From NCBI GenBank assembly GCA_965263105.1, contig CBDHGL010000003.1:1178001-1242000 (forward strand): DNA of 64,000 nt, written 5' to 3'. The notes beneath the pieces were generated by a model, which ran no database searches, was not told the origin of the DNA, and worked only from the letters and a program-made list of their open reading frames with translations. The DNA is from JBCCTX01 sp965263105. Lineage in GTDB: Bacteria > Bacteroidota > Bacteroidia > J057. Below, piece by piece: positions 17,701 through 27,303 of the stretch. The first letter of the stretch is position 1. Each line of letters begins with the position of its first letter. A program made the translations under genes and the position numbers.

Positions 17701-20082
17701 ATGAAATTTAACATCCTCTCTTTATTTCTTTTGTTGTACCTCACAGCTTCAGCAGAAATATTTTCTCAGACCCTTACTCAGACCCTTACTCAGACCATCC
17801 GAGGAACTATCCGAGACACAGATACCCGTACCCCGCTTGCTGGGGCTACGATCCAACTCCTGGAACTCCAGGAAGGGACTTATTCGGACGCTGATGGGAG
17901 ATTTAAGCTCGCCAATGTGCCTGTGGGACGTTATACCGTACAAATTTCTTTTCTCGGATACGATCGAAAGACCCTATCTAACCTCCAGGTAAACTCCGGT
18001 AAAGAAATGGTGTTGGAGGTAGAATTATTGGAATCAGTTATGACAGCTGATGTGGTAGAAATCATTGCCAATCCTAGGCAAAACCACAGCCTAAATGAGG
18101 CCTCCATGGTAAGTACGCGAATGTTTACTGTAGATGAGACCAAGCGCTATGCAGGTAGCTATGACGATCCTTTGCGGATGGCAGCGGTGTTTGCTGGAGT
18201 GAGTCAGGGAGAAGACGATGCGTTTAATGAAATTGTGATCCGGGGAAATTCTCCCAGAATGCTTCTTTGGCAGATCGAAGGGGTAGAAGTACCCAGTCCC
18301 AACCACTTTACAGAAGAAGGTACTGCTAGCGGAGCAGTGAGTATTTTGAGTAGTAACATGCTCAGCAATTCGGATTTTTCGACTGGGGCCTTTGCTCCGG
18401 AATATGGGAATGCGCTTTCTGGGGTATTTGATGTAAAACTGCGCAATGGGAACAACGAAAAACGAGAGTATGCGGCTCAAGTAGGTATCCTGGGAGTGGA
18501 TTTTGCCGCCGAGGGACCTTTTATAGAAGGGGGGAATGCTTCCTATTTAGCCAATTACCGCTACTCCACGCTGGCTATTTTAAACGAGATTGGGATTAAT
18601 ATAGTGGGAGACGAAATTCCCGTTTATCAGGACCTGTCTTTTAAACTCAATTTACCCACTTCTAAGGCAGGAACTTTTTCCCTATATGGAATTGGAGGCT
18701 TAAGCTACTCTACTTCTGAGGACAAAGATGAACTACCAGATGGGACGGAGATCGTCTATGGAAAGGATCGCTTTGACGCAAATATGGGCCTTTTAGGACT
18801 CAACCATAAATTGATTCTGGGAAGTAAAACAGTTTTAAACAATAGCCTGACCCTTTCAGCTACTGAGAATAAGTATCAATACGAGGAAGAAGTGTCTGAG
18901 AATGTATATGAAGTGCTGGAAGAGGAAAATTTTGTTAACATTTACGCTAAAGCGAATTTGGGCTTGAGCCACAAACTCAATGCAAGGCACCTGCTTAAAG
19001 CAGGGTTGATTTTCACCTATTTAGATTTCGACCTGTTATCTCAGGAGTGGTATGATGATGTCGGGCTTCAAACGGAGGTTGATGAAAAAGGCAATTCGAC
19101 GGTCTTCCAAGCCTTTGGTTCATGGCGTTACCGGATTAACGAACAACTTACACTCAATTCTGGTTTGCATGTACACCAGTTTGCCCTAACCAACAAGACC
19201 TCTATTGAGCCTAGACTAGGCCTTAAATGGGAACTCAATTCCCGCCAGTATATAAGTGCTGGCTTCGGCATACATAGCCGGAGAGAAGGGTTGAGTTACT
19301 ACTTGGCTAGGGAAGAACAGGAGGATGGAAGCTTTATCCAGCACAACAGAGATATGGATTTTACCAAGGCTCGGCATTTCGTACTAGGCTTTGACCAGAT
19401 GCTCAGTACCAACATTCACCTGCGGGTAGAAGCCTACTACCAGGACCTATTTGATGTTCCCGTACAGCGCCTGATTCCGGGATTTCCTCCTTCAGGCAAA
19501 ATTTCTTCTATCAATTTTCAAACGAATTATTATACGGGGGATTTGCTAAATATCGGTACAGGAAAAAATTATGGATTAGAGCTTACTTTGGAAAGATATT
19601 TTTCAAACAACTACTATTTCTTGCTTACAGGATCCTTATTTGAGTCCAAATACACGGGCTCCGATGGAATAGAGCATAATACTCGTTTTAATGGAAACTA
19701 CATCAGCAATGTGTTGGCCGGGAAGGAGTTCCCCTTAGGAAAAAACAAACAAGATATACTTCGGATTGGCATTCGCGCAGTTATATCAGGAGGAGTCAAA
19801 TATACCCCTATCGACTTTGAGGCCTCTAGGCGTGAAGGGTATACCGTTCGGGATTGGACTCGTCCGTATGGAGAAAGTGTACCGGACTATTTTCGCCCAG
19901 ATATGTCTTTTGCCTATATCCTCAACCGAAAGAAGACTACTCATTTCATTAAGTTGGATATTCAAAACATTATTAATCGGGTGAATACACGAAATTATTT
20001 TTACCTGGGAGGGGCCGATAGAGTCTGGCCAGAGGAAACCGGGCAGCTTTTGCCCGTGCTGAGTTATAAAATACAGTTTTAG
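17701..20082 (+). CDS. TonB-dependent receptor, paralogue lacking the STN domain
   Basis: A 793-residue receptor starting at the ATG 17701, where the signal peptide begins (MKFNILSLFLLLYLTASA); a longer frame from 17506 overlaps the previous gene and is rejected. It has a carboxypeptidase-like domain (about 35-120), plug (about 145-260; GNSPRMLLWQIEGVEVPSPN) and barrel ending in KIQF. The plug closely resembles that of the upstream receptor, so the two arose by tandem duplication, but this copy has no STN domain. It probably imports under control of the upstream signalling copy. A plus-strand terminator follows at 20118. Confidence 0.92.
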   Translation: MKFNILSLFLLLYLTASAEIFSQTLTQTLTQTIRGTIRDTDTRTPLAGATIQLLELQEGTYSDADGRFKLANVPVGRYTVQISFLGYDRKTLSNLQVNSGKEMVLEVELLESVMTADVVEIIANPRQNHSLNEASMVSTRMFTVDETKRYAGSYDDPLRMAAVFAGVSQGEDDAFNEIVIRGNSPRMLLWQIEGVEVPSPNHFTEEGTASGAVSILSSNMLSNSDFSTGAFAPEYGNALSGVFDVKLRNGNNEKREYAAQVGILGVDFAAEGPFIEGGNASYLANYRYSTLAILNEIGINIVGDEIPVYQDLSFKLNLPTSKAGTFSLYGIGGLSYSTSEDKDELPDGTEIVYGKDRFDANMGLLGLNHKLILGSKTVLNNSLTLSATENKYQYEEEVSENVYEVLEEENFVNIYAKANLGLSHKLNARHLLKAGLIFTYLDFDLLSQEWYDDVGLQTEVDEKGNSTVFQAFGSWRYRINEQLTLNSGLHVHQFALTNKTSIEPRLGLKWELNSRQYISAGFGIHSRREGLSYYLAREEQEDGSFIQHNRDMDFTKARHFVLGFDQMLSTNIHLRVEAYYQDLFDVPVQRLIPGFPPSGKISSINFQTNYYTGDLLNIGTGKNYGLELTLERYFSNNYYFLLTGSLFESKYTGSDGIEHNTRFNGNYISNVLAGKEFPLGKNKQDILRIGIRAVISGGVKYTPIDFEASRREGYTVRDWTRPYGESVPDYFRPDMSFAYILNRKKTTHFIKLDIQNIINRVNTRNYFYLGGADRVWPEETGQLLPVLSYKIQF
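17767..17796 (+). repeat. 12-bp tandem repeat in receptor N-terminus
   Basis: Two and a half copies of CAGACCCTTACT encode QTLTQTLTQT directly after the signal peptide of the second receptor. The upstream paralogue has a single LTQT at the matching place, so this looks like an in-frame slippage expansion. Confidence 0.85.
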
Positions 20083-20117
20083 TAAGGTCCCCTTTTTTTG
20101 TCTGATATACTTTGTAG

Positions 20118-20144
20118 GGCCTCTCTATTGGGGGAGGCCTTTTT
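20118..20144 (+). terminator. Rho-independent terminator after the receptor operon
   Basis: GGCCTC at 20118-20123 pairs with GAGGCC at 20134-20139, followed by five T residues. It ends the sigma/receptor operon, which converges with the LytTR gene whose stop codon is at 20143-20145. Confidence 0.8.
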
Positions 20145-20850
20145 AGGCTTCCTGCTGTTGTAGCCATTTTTGAAAATTCTCCTTATACGTCCTGCCTACT
20201 TTAAGTTCCTTTTTCCCAATCCAAACCATAGAACCAGAGACCTGCTCTATACAATTTAAATGGACTATATAGGATTTGTGTATCCGCATAAAGCCTGGAC
20301 CCAGCTTTTTCATGAGGTCTTTCAGGCGCATATACACCAATTCAGGCAATTGATCCTTTCGATGGATCTTTACATATTCCCTCATGCCTTCTATAAAAGT
20401 GATTTCTTCTATCGGAATTTTTTTGAGCTGATATTCACTCCGGACAAATAAAAAACTCTGAGAAGCTGCATCGAACGGATTTTTCCAGTGGAAATAATCT
20501 CGGGCCTTATTGACCGCTTGAAGAAATCGTTTTTCGGAAAAGGGCTTTACCAGATAGTCCAACACATCTAATTCAAAGGCCTTGGCAGCATATTGCTCGT
20601 AGGCAGTGGTAAAAATAACGATGGGCAAATGTTTCTGATCTTCTACCAGGGTGAGTCCAGTCATCTTGGGCATTTGAATGTCTAAAAATAGAATATCAAC
20701 AGAATGTTTGGAAAGCCATTCTGCTACTTTTAGTCCATCTTTGCATTCTCCGACAAGCATCAAGTCTCGTTGGCTTTCCAGAAACCTGCGAATAATAGAA
20801 CGAGCAAAGGGTTCGTCATCGGCGATGAGACAGGTCAAGGGCTTATCCAT
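20143..20850 (-). CDS. LytTR-family response regulator
   Basis: A 235-residue regulator. The receiver domain (1-120) has the acidic pocket IADDEP, phospho-acceptor Asp in ILFLDIQMP (about 56) and Lys in YLVKPF (about 105). A LytTR DNA-binding domain follows (about 135-232; FIEGMREYVKIH, FMRIHKSYIVH). Its start overlaps the end of the kinase gene by 8 bp, so the two form a coupled LytS/LytR-type two-component system. Targets are not evident. Confidence 0.93.
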   Translation of the reverse strand: MDKPLTCLIADDEPFARSIIRRFLESQRDLMLVGECKDGLKVAEWLSKHSVDILFLDIQMPKMTGLTLVEDQKHLPIVIFTTAYEQYAAKAFELDVLDYLVKPFSEKRFLQAVNKARDYFHWKNPFDAASQSFLFVRSEYQLKKIPIEEITFIEGMREYVKIHRKDQLPELVYMRLKDLMKKLGPGFMRIHKSYIVHLNCIEQVSGSMVWIGKKELKVGRTYKENFQKWLQQQEA

Positions 20851-21877
20851 CTAGATCAAGGATTAAATGAACGGAATATAGGGTTTCATTGGCCTGAATA
20901 TCTAGCTCATACTGATTGGGATAGATAAGTGCCAAACGTTTTTTTGCATTTTCTATTCCGACTCCAGAAGCTTCTTCTAAAGAAGTACTTTCTGGGTCTT
21001 TGGGATTTTGAGCTTTGAAATTCAGGACATTATCTTCTACAATTAGCTGAAGAATCCAGTTCTGGCTATTACCGTTCATCTGCCCATGCTTAAACATATT
21101 TTCAATGAAGGGAAGGAGGAGTAAGGGAGCTATTGTATGCTTAGAATGGACACCTTCCGTGGAGAGTGCTCTAATAGGAATATTTTCATATTTGAGGGAA
21201 TATAAGGTAATCAAGGTTTGGAAAAAGTGTATTTCATCTTCAAGTTTTACCCTTTCTTCTTCCGTTCGATAGATTAAATATCGGAGCATCTGTGAAATCT
21301 CTAGAAGCATGGGAGCCGTACGTCGGTCCTGATCCAAGGCCAAGGAGTAAACATTGTTAATGGCATTGAATAAAAAATGCGGGCTGAGCTGATTCTTGAG
21401 AATCCTCAATTCGGTTTCATATTCGAGGGCTTTGAGTCGGTTTCTTTCGCGATCCTGTTGGATCCACCGGTGGGCCAAAACAAAGTAGAAGCCTAGGAAG
21501 TATGCGGCAGATGAAGAGCTCACAAAGCGAAGGAGGGCTGTTCGTTCAAAGATTTCTTTTTGTTCAGGGGTTGTGAGGTAGGGAAAAAGCCAGATCTGCT
21601 CAAAATACATCCGAATGATTATTACCCCGGTTAAAAAGAAAAGGGAAATCACTGCATAGGAGAGGTAGCGTTTTTGTTCAAAGTACCTGGGAAATAAGCC
21701 ATAGGCATTTCCATAAAAAAGTAGCGCTATAAAATTAAAGGAAATGAGGATTTTGAGGAGAGCGAGCTTGATAGGAAAAATTTGATATACAGAAGCAAAG
21801 AATACTCCTCCTACAAGAAGCCAAACACATAGGTGGACTACCCAAGAGGGAATTCGATACAAAACATTTCTATTCAT
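20843..21877 (-). CDS. LytS/YehU-type sensor histidine kinase
   Basis: A 344-residue kinase. About four N-terminal TM helices (12-140) precede a short coiled linker. The His_kinase dimerisation motif LSPHFLFNAINNVYSLAL (about 164-182) contains the phospho-acceptor His. An ATPase domain follows (about 250-344; LLLLPFIENMFKHG, VGIENAKKRLALIYP). It has no large extracytoplasmic sensor, so the signal is probably sensed within the membrane. It is the partner of the overlapping LytTR regulator. Confidence 0.92.
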   Translation of the reverse strand: MNRNVLYRIPSWVVHLCVWLLVGGVFFASVYQIFPIKLALLKILISFNFIALLFYGNAYGLFPRYFEQKRYLSYAVISLFFLTGVIIIRMYFEQIWLFPYLTTPEQKEIFERTALLRFVSSSSAAYFLGFYFVLAHRWIQQDRERNRLKALEYETELRILKNQLSPHFLFNAINNVYSLALDQDRRTAPMLLEISQMLRYLIYRTEEERVKLEDEIHFFQTLITLYSLKYENIPIRALSTEGVHSKHTIAPLLLLPFIENMFKHGQMNGNSQNWILQLIVEDNVLNFKAQNPKDPESTSLEEASGVGIENAKKRLALIYPNQYELDIQANETLYSVHLILDLDG

Positions 21878-22042
21878 TTCTATTCAACTAGGAACTTCTA
21901 CTTCGATACAAGTTAACGCAGTTTTTATGGGCCCTTTCGCCGTTCGTTGAATAGTCCTAGCACTTGGTTGAAACCGTACCTGATGGCCAGGCTAATTTAG
22001 GGTACAAAGTGCTTATTGAGCTATTCTCCCATAAAAACCAAT

Positions 22043-22795
22043 ATGAAATTATTTAAGTTAACACTTTTACCCCTTGCCTTGCTTTTATGTTTTGCCTGTG
22101 AATCTGAAGAGGATGTATCTCTGTCCACAGAGACTATGTCAACAGAGGAGGCGGCTGAAATTGTCTCATCGTCTTTGGCAGATAATTCTGCTGGATTAAA
22201 TAAGATGGTTTCAGACATGGCACGTACCACAGAATCCTCCCTATCCAGTGAAATGGAGTCCCAGCCCAATGTTTGTGGATATGAAATGGATACGATCTTT
22301 AGTGCTACCAACCCCAGCGGGACAGCGGGGACTTATTCCTATGAGTTTACCTATGCCTATGAGATCCAATGCAGAAACAACGGGATTCCTGAAAACTTGG
22401 TAGTTGAATCCAATTACCAGGGGAGCTATGACGGCCCCAGGCTTCTAACCGAAAATGCTGGCGTAGCCTCTCTGATTATTTCAGGATTCCCCTTAAATGA
22501 ACCCGCCTATGTGATAGAAGGGAATTACGATCGGTCTGGAAGCTTTCAGTCTCGAGTCAGGAACATGACGGAAAGCAATTCCACAATTGCCTTTGATTTG
22601 ATCCGCATCACTTATAGCAAACAAGCGGAGGAAATTAGTGAGGGAACCGCCTCTTTAACCCTCTCTGGAACCCTAAAAAATGGGGAACCATATAGCTATA
22701 CGGGTAGCCTTTCATTTGAGGGGAATGGGACCGCCATCCTCACCATTAATGGCGAAACCTATACCATAGACATCGAAACAGGAGAGATATCTTAG
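22043..22795 (+). CDS. Hypothetical lipoprotein, beta-rich
   Basis: A 250-residue protein from the ATG at 22043, which places a lipoprotein signal at the N-terminus (MKLFKLTLLPLALLLCFAC; Cys about 19). An in-frame extension from 22016 would bury it. The mature part starts with a Ser/Glu-rich linker and continues as repetitive beta strands (SGTLKNGEPYSYTGSLSFEGNGTA). Two Cys residues (NVCGYEM, IQCRNNG) may form a disulfide. I do not recognise the family. A strong terminator follows. Confidence 0.75.
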   Translation: MKLFKLTLLPLALLLCFACESEEDVSLSTETMSTEEAAEIVSSSLADNSAGLNKMVSDMARTTESSLSSEMESQPNVCGYEMDTIFSATNPSGTAGTYSYEFTYAYEIQCRNNGIPENLVVESNYQGSYDGPRLLTENAGVASLIISGFPLNEPAYVIEGNYDRSGSFQSRVRNMTESNSTIAFDLIRITYSKQAEEISEGTASLTLSGTLKNGEPYSYTGSLSFEGNGTAILTINGETYTIDIETGEIS

Positions 22796-22815
22796 GCTAA
22801 GCAATCTTTTAACAC

Positions 22816-22844
22816 TCTGCCTGGGAATCTCCCAGGCAGATTTT
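22816..22844 (+). terminator. Rho-independent terminator
   Basis: An 11-bp perfect stem (22816-22826 with 22830-22840, 3-nt loop) is followed by TTTT, 20 bp after the lipoprotein stop codon. Confidence 0.8.
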
Positions 22845-22866
22845 CCTATTTAACCTGACAATTCAA

Positions 22867-24048
22867 ATGAAATACATCGCATGTCTCATTAGCTTATTTG
22901 CCTTTCTTCCACATATTTGGGGGCAGGAAACTATTTATCGTATCCCCGTTGTGGTACATGTAGTGCACAATGGGGAAGCCATCGGTACAGGGCCCAATAT
23001 CTCCTACGAACAGATCCTCTCTCAAATTCAAGTATTAAATGAAGACTTTCGCCGGGTTGCTGGAACAAATGGCTTCAATGATCATCCTCAGGGGGTTGAT
23101 ACCCAAATCGAATTTTTTCTAACAGAACGAGATCCTGAAGGAATTCTGCTAGAAGAACCAGGGGTGGATCGGATCAATGGAGGGAGGTCCTCTTGGCCCA
23201 GAGGGAGTATCCGAAATCCCATTGATCGAGTATTAAAACCTACTTCCATCTGGGATCCCACACGATTTTTCAATATATGGACCGTCAATTTCGGCGGCTT
23301 TATTTCTCGGGATTTGTTGGGATATGCGCAGTTTCCAGAGGGTTCTGGACTCTCAGGTTTACCCGAGTCCGGAGAAGATCCAAACACAGATGGCATAGTG
23401 GTCGGATACAAGTACTTTGGAAGCTCAGAAAAGGGGACTTTCCCGGATTTACACGCTCCTTTTGACTTGGGGAGGACCACTACCCATGAGGTGGGGCACT
23501 GGATGGGTCTCCGACATATTTGGGGCGATGGAGCCTGCAATGTGGATGATTTTTGTTCGGATACCCCACTTGCGGAAAGCCCAAGTTTTGGATGCCCTAT
23601 GCAAAAAATTAGTTGTGGCACGGAGGACATGTTCGAGAACTATATGGATTATACAGATGATGCGTGTATGAATATTTTTACCCGCCAGCAGAAGGAACGA
23701 ATGTTACAAGTTTTGTCCGATAGCCCTAGGAGAAAGGAGTTGGTGGAAAGAGAGAATGCCAATCCCTCAACCTCCTCAAAGGAGGAATTAGCCTATGGAA
23801 TAAAGCTGTGGCCCAATCCCTCTGCCACAGGAGATTATACAATATTTATTCCTTCAGGTCTAATTGTGAGCTCATATGATATATATGATCTGCTTGGAAG
23901 ACCTTATGCTGCAAAGATCGTCTATTCTTCAAAGCCTGAGCAGAAATGGACCCTTTCCTTGGATGCGGCCAACAAAGGAATCTATCTGTTGAAACTAAAT
24001 TTTTCTGACGGACGTCAGTATACAACCGAAATGCTTTATCTACCATAG
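22867..24048 (+). CDS. Secreted M43 (pappalysin-type) zinc metalloprotease with type IX sorting domain
   Basis: A 393-residue protein with a signal peptide (1-20, ending HIWGQ). The metzincin site HEVGHWMGLRHIWGD is at about 208-222 and the Met-turn NYMDY at about 257. Paired Cys residues around the site (ACNVDDFC, FGCPMQKISC) are typical of the pappalysin family. The C-terminal 80 residues (KLWPNPSATGDYTIFIP ... GIYLLKLNF) are a type A sorting domain for the type IX secretion system, so the enzyme should be exported to the surface or medium. Confidence 0.93.
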   Translation: MKYIACLISLFAFLPHIWGQETIYRIPVVVHVVHNGEAIGTGPNISYEQILSQIQVLNEDFRRVAGTNGFNDHPQGVDTQIEFFLTERDPEGILLEEPGVDRINGGRSSWPRGSIRNPIDRVLKPTSIWDPTRFFNIWTVNFGGFISRDLLGYAQFPEGSGLSGLPESGEDPNTDGIVVGYKYFGSSEKGTFPDLHAPFDLGRTTTHEVGHWMGLRHIWGDGACNVDDFCSDTPLAESPSFGCPMQKISCGTEDMFENYMDYTDDACMNIFTRQQKERMLQVLSDSPRRKELVERENANPSTSSKEELAYGIKLWPNPSATGDYTIFIPSGLIVSSYDIYDLLGRPYAAKIVYSSKPEQKWTLSLDAANKGIYLLKLNFSDGRQYTTEMLYLP

Positions 24049-24112
24049 ATAGGTTTAAGAGGAAGCCTTAGCCAAAATTTACTAGTTTTGGTCTCATTCT
24101 TTATCTCAATAT

Positions 24113-24652
24113 ATGAACAGTTTTACTCGATTTTTTCTGCTTATCGGTCTGGTTATCGGAATAAATGGTTTATGGGCCCAAACAGATCTGGCCCTTGAGC
24201 TTCAGGTTTATCCCACGGGAATTCTACCTGGAATAAGTATCGACCAATCCCTTTCTGAGAAAGGCGTTTTTTATGGCAGGATAGGGGCAAATATTTTTGA
24301 CCATAGAGATCTGGGGGTTCAGGAGGAAGAAGAGGGCTCCGGATGGGGCTTCAGTTTGGGGTATAAACAATATTTCAAAGAAAATAGAGCTGGATGGCGA
24401 TGGGGAATCAAAAATGACTTATGGCGGAATACGGTGGATTGGAAAACGGGAAATGAGACAGGAGAGACAAAAATAACTGTGATTCAGCCAACAGCTGAAG
24501 TCTCCTACGTGATTCGCAAAGCCAAATTTTTCCTGGCTCCCAGCCTTGCCTTTGGCTTTGAGTGGAATGTGGAAACCGAGGGTAGGCCCACTGGAGAAGG
24601 GGCCATACTCCTAATCGGGGTTCAAGTGGGAACGAGCGTTGGGGGTGAATAA
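24113..24652 (+). CDS. Hypothetical exported beta-barrel-like protein
   Basis: A 179-residue protein with a signal peptide (1-23, ending GLWAQ). Alternating hydrophobic strands with Gly/aromatic turns (GVFYGRIGANIF, GWGFSLGYKQYF, KFFLAPSLAFGFEW) suggest a small eight-strand outer-membrane barrel. No named family is recognised. It lies 65 bp after the M43 protease gene on the same strand and may share its transcript. Confidence 0.65.
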   Translation: MNSFTRFFLLIGLVIGINGLWAQTDLALELQVYPTGILPGISIDQSLSEKGVFYGRIGANIFDHRDLGVQEEEEGSGWGFSLGYKQYFKENRAGWRWGIKNDLWRNTVDWKTGNETGETKITVIQPTAEVSYVIRKAKFFLAPSLAFGFEWNVETEGRPTGEGAILLIGVQVGTSVGGE

Positions 24653-24758
24653 TAAGGATTTCAGATGTGAAATGGGGAGTATAAGGTGAGAGGAGAAAGG
24701 AAAATTCATTCGAATCCCCCCAAAACCTGTATGCTCCCTTCACAACCAGAAATCGCAA

Positions 24759-26003
24759 TCAAGCTCCCTCAGTGCTCAAGTTCGGCAAGGAAGGATCTCC
24801 CTCAATTTCCTGTTTCTTCCCTTCCTTAAAGAGAAATCCAAAAAGCAGTAAGATCACCAGAGAAAATGCTGCGGGAAGTATCCAAATTTCCCCCCAGTCA
24901 TAGGTGGCAGGATTGTCTGAGGTTTGGTAGAAATCCACAATTGGCCCAGAGACTACGGAACCGATAAAGAGCCCAACCCCATAAGTGGCGAAGGTGATGA
25001 GGCCTTGCATAGAACTTCGCAGGCTTTCTGGAGCCTTTTTGTCTACATAGACCTGTCCGGTTACAAAGAAGAAGTCATAGCAAATACCGTGGAGGATGAT
25101 TCCTGCATATAGCATCCATACATTGGGGCCCAGATCTCCAAAGGCAAATAGAATATAGCGCAAGGCCCAACTTGCCATGCCGACCAATAGCATCCATTTG
25201 ATTCCATAGCGCTTGAAGAAGAAAGGCATAACCAGGAGGAAGCCTACTTCGGCCCATTGACCTAAGGTCATTTTACTCCCGGCGTATTCCATTCCAATGT
25301 TATTCAGAAATAGGTTGGCGAAGGTGTAGTAAAATTGTAAAGGGATACATATGAGGATGGATGCAATAAAAAATACCAGAAAAGAAGGGTTTTTCAACAG
25401 GGCCAGGGCATCTAGACCGAGGATTTCTCTGGTGCTGAGCTTCAACCCTTTGGACTTAGGAGGCGTATGCGGTAGGAAAAAGCTATATATACCCAAGATG
25501 ACTGAGCTGACGGCAGCTAACATAAAGGGAGATGCTTGGTCCTCTACTTTCATGAAACTCACTAGGGAGACCGAGGCAATAAAGCCCAAAGTGCCCAGGA
25601 CTCTTATAGGAGGAAATTCTTTTTCCGGGTCTTTCATTTGGTGAAAACTGAGGGAATTGGTTAGGGCAATAGTAGGCATATAGCATAGGGAGTAAGCTAA
25701 AAGCAAGGAGTAAAAAATACCAAAACTAGTGGCCTGAGTAAGATAATATAGCAATCCCGCTCCTATGAGATGTATCACCCCCAAAAAGCGTTCAGCTGCA
25801 AAAAAGCGATCTGCAATCAAGCCTACAATAAAAGGAGATATCATGGCTGCAATGGCTAAGGTGCCATACGCCAAGCCAATCTGAGTGCCCGAGAATTCCA
25901 GGTTACTGCCCAGGTAGGTGCCCATGGTTACATACCAGGCACCCCAGACAAAGTACTCCAGGAACATCATAACCGAAAGCTGAATACGAGTAGTAAGTTT
26001 CAT
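24759..26003 (-). CDS. MFS transporter of the nucleoside:H+ symporter (NupG/XapB) type
   Basis: A 414-residue permease with about 12 TM helices. The N-terminus (MMFLEYFVWGAWYVTMGTYL) and the loop GLIADRFFAAERFLG are typical of the nucleoside:H+ symporter family. The helix near 300 (GICYDFFFVTGQVYVDKKAP) also fits. It would import nucleosides or related compounds by proton symport. It is monocistronic and diverges from the lipoprotein gene at 26225. Confidence 0.85.
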   Translation of the reverse strand: MKLTTRIQLSVMMFLEYFVWGAWYVTMGTYLGSNLEFSGTQIGLAYGTLAIAAMISPFIVGLIADRFFAAERFLGVIHLIGAGLLYYLTQATSFGIFYSLLLAYSLCYMPTIALTNSLSFHQMKDPEKEFPPIRVLGTLGFIASVSLVSFMKVEDQASPFMLAAVSSVILGIYSFFLPHTPPKSKGLKLSTREILGLDALALLKNPSFLVFFIASILICIPLQFYYTFANLFLNNIGMEYAGSKMTLGQWAEVGFLLVMPFFFKRYGIKWMLLVGMASWALRYILFAFGDLGPNVWMLYAGIILHGICYDFFFVTGQVYVDKKAPESLRSSMQGLITFATYGVGLFIGSVVSGPIVDFYQTSDNPATYDWGEIWILPAAFSLVILLLFGFLFKEGKKQEIEGDPSLPNLSTEGA

Positions 26004-26224
26004 GTTGGGGTTGAATAATTTTTTGCCTTTTGCGTAGACTTTTACAAAATGGAAGTCTCCGCTTTGGTCGGCATTTGAACTACTCTAATATAGGAAAATT
26101 CCGACTAAATGTGTGGTAAGTCGAAGCCCGCGATATTTTTGGGGAAGTCAAGTAGAACTCTCAGGAAGAATTGAGAAAGGGTTTCTGTTTTTTTGAAAAA
26201 ACAAATTTTCTTGCTAAATCTGGA

Positions 26225-26905
26225 GTGAAAAAACCAGTTAAAAACATCGTAACCCTTCTTTCATTGACAATCCCAATAGACATTAAGTCCAAAGCTACTT
26301 ACTCGGGCCCTTACGTTTTTTTTCTTTGTATACTAGTACTCTTCGGGAATTGGGCTTGTCAGCCCGCTTCCAGTTCACCCAATAATTCCGAGATGCAGTT
26401 CCGGGTCAATCCCGAATTATTAGGAGATTCCATGCAATTAGTTGATGTGGGCATTTCTTTTTCCCCTCCCAAAACCTTTGAATGGATGGACAAAGAACAG
26501 GGGCTTGCCATTTTGGGTGCTGAGGGTGCACCCTACGTCTCTTCCATCAGAAATTATGAAGTTTTTACGGATTCGGCCACCTTCGCAGGCATGCAGCTCA
26601 TTAAACCGGATATCAATACGGAAAGTGAATTTCTCGAATATTACACCTATTTTTTAGATAGCCTAGCCACACAGGATACTAGCTGGCAATCTGCAATGTT
26701 GGATTCTTTCCCATACAATGGATTTGAAGTCAAGCAATTGCTTTTGCAAAACGCAGAGGTTGTAGCCTTCTTCTTGGTTTTTAATCAAAAAAGAGGAAAC
26801 CTGGATCGCCCCTTTGTTTGTGCGTATGGCATCCCACGTGAATTTTACACTTCATCGCTTATCCAAAGTATTGAATCCTCTATAGGATCCTTTACGCCTT
26901 TATAA
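26225..26905 (+). CDS. Hypothetical lipoprotein
   Basis: The start is uncertain. The frame opens at a TTG (26171), but a lipoprotein signal (YVFFLCILVLFGNWAC) is reached sooner from the GTG at 26225 or the TTG at 26264; there is no ATG before the lipobox. I use 26225, giving 226 residues. The mature domain (about 80-226; VDVGISFSPPKTFEWMD) is not recognised but looks like a single globular alpha/beta domain. It is followed by a small Bor-like lipoprotein gene 32 bp later. Confidence 0.65.
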   Translation: MKKPVKNIVTLLSLTIPIDIKSKATYSGPYVFFLCILVLFGNWACQPASSSPNNSEMQFRVNPELLGDSMQLVDVGISFSPPKTFEWMDKEQGLAILGAEGAPYVSSIRNYEVFTDSATFAGMQLIKPDINTESEFLEYYTYFLDSLATQDTSWQSAMLDSFPYNGFEVKQLLLQNAEVVAFFLVFNQKRGNLDRPFVCAYGIPREFYTSSLIQSIESSIGSFTPL

Positions 26906-26937
26906 AACCCACTATTAATTATTTAATGATTCTAGTT

Positions 26938-27234
26938 ATGAGAAAAAAGTTATTAACGCTCTCAATGCTCGTAACCATTGCTCTTTGCTTTAGCTCTTGT
27001 TATACCATAGAGCACACGGTAGGCCAGGGAGCCCAGGCCTTTAACGTTGAAACTCAGCGCCAATGGTACATTCTATGGGGCCTAGTTCCCTTGAATGAGG
27101 TAGATAGCAAAGCAATGGCTCAAGGGGCAACGGATTATACCATTAAAACGGAGATGACCCCTCTGGATGTGATTATTGGTATTTTTACCGGGTTTGTGAC
27201 GATTGCGCCTCGAACTGTAGAAGTTCGGCACTAA
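26938..27234 (+). CDS. Small Bor/Iss-like lipoprotein
   Basis: A 98-residue protein from the ATG at 26938 (MRKKLLTLSMLVTIALCFSSC, lipobox Cys at about 21); a further in-frame ATG at 26926 only lengthens the signal. The layout of the mature part (Thr/His-rich start, WYILWGLVPLN, then IGIFTGFVTI near the end) recalls the lambda Bor and related lipoproteins. The resemblance is modest. A bidirectional terminator follows. Confidence 0.65.
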   Translation: MRKKLLTLSMLVTIALCFSSCYTIEHTVGQGAQAFNVETQRQWYILWGLVPLNEVDSKAMAQGATDYTIKTEMTPLDVIIGIFTGFVTIAPRTVEVRH

Positions 27235-27250
27235 AGAGCAGAATGAAGTA

Positions 27251-27287
27251 AAAAAGCGGACCTGCAATTGCGGGTCCGCTTTTTTTT
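27251..27287. terminator. Bidirectional Rho-independent terminator between convergent genes
   Basis: An 11-bp stem (27255-27265 with 27270-27280, one G-U pair, AATT loop) is flanked by A-rich sequence on the left and seven T on the right. It can terminate both the Bor-like gene (+) and the SPFH gene (-). Confidence 0.9.
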
Positions 27288-27303
27288 ATAAAGTAAATTT
27301 TTA

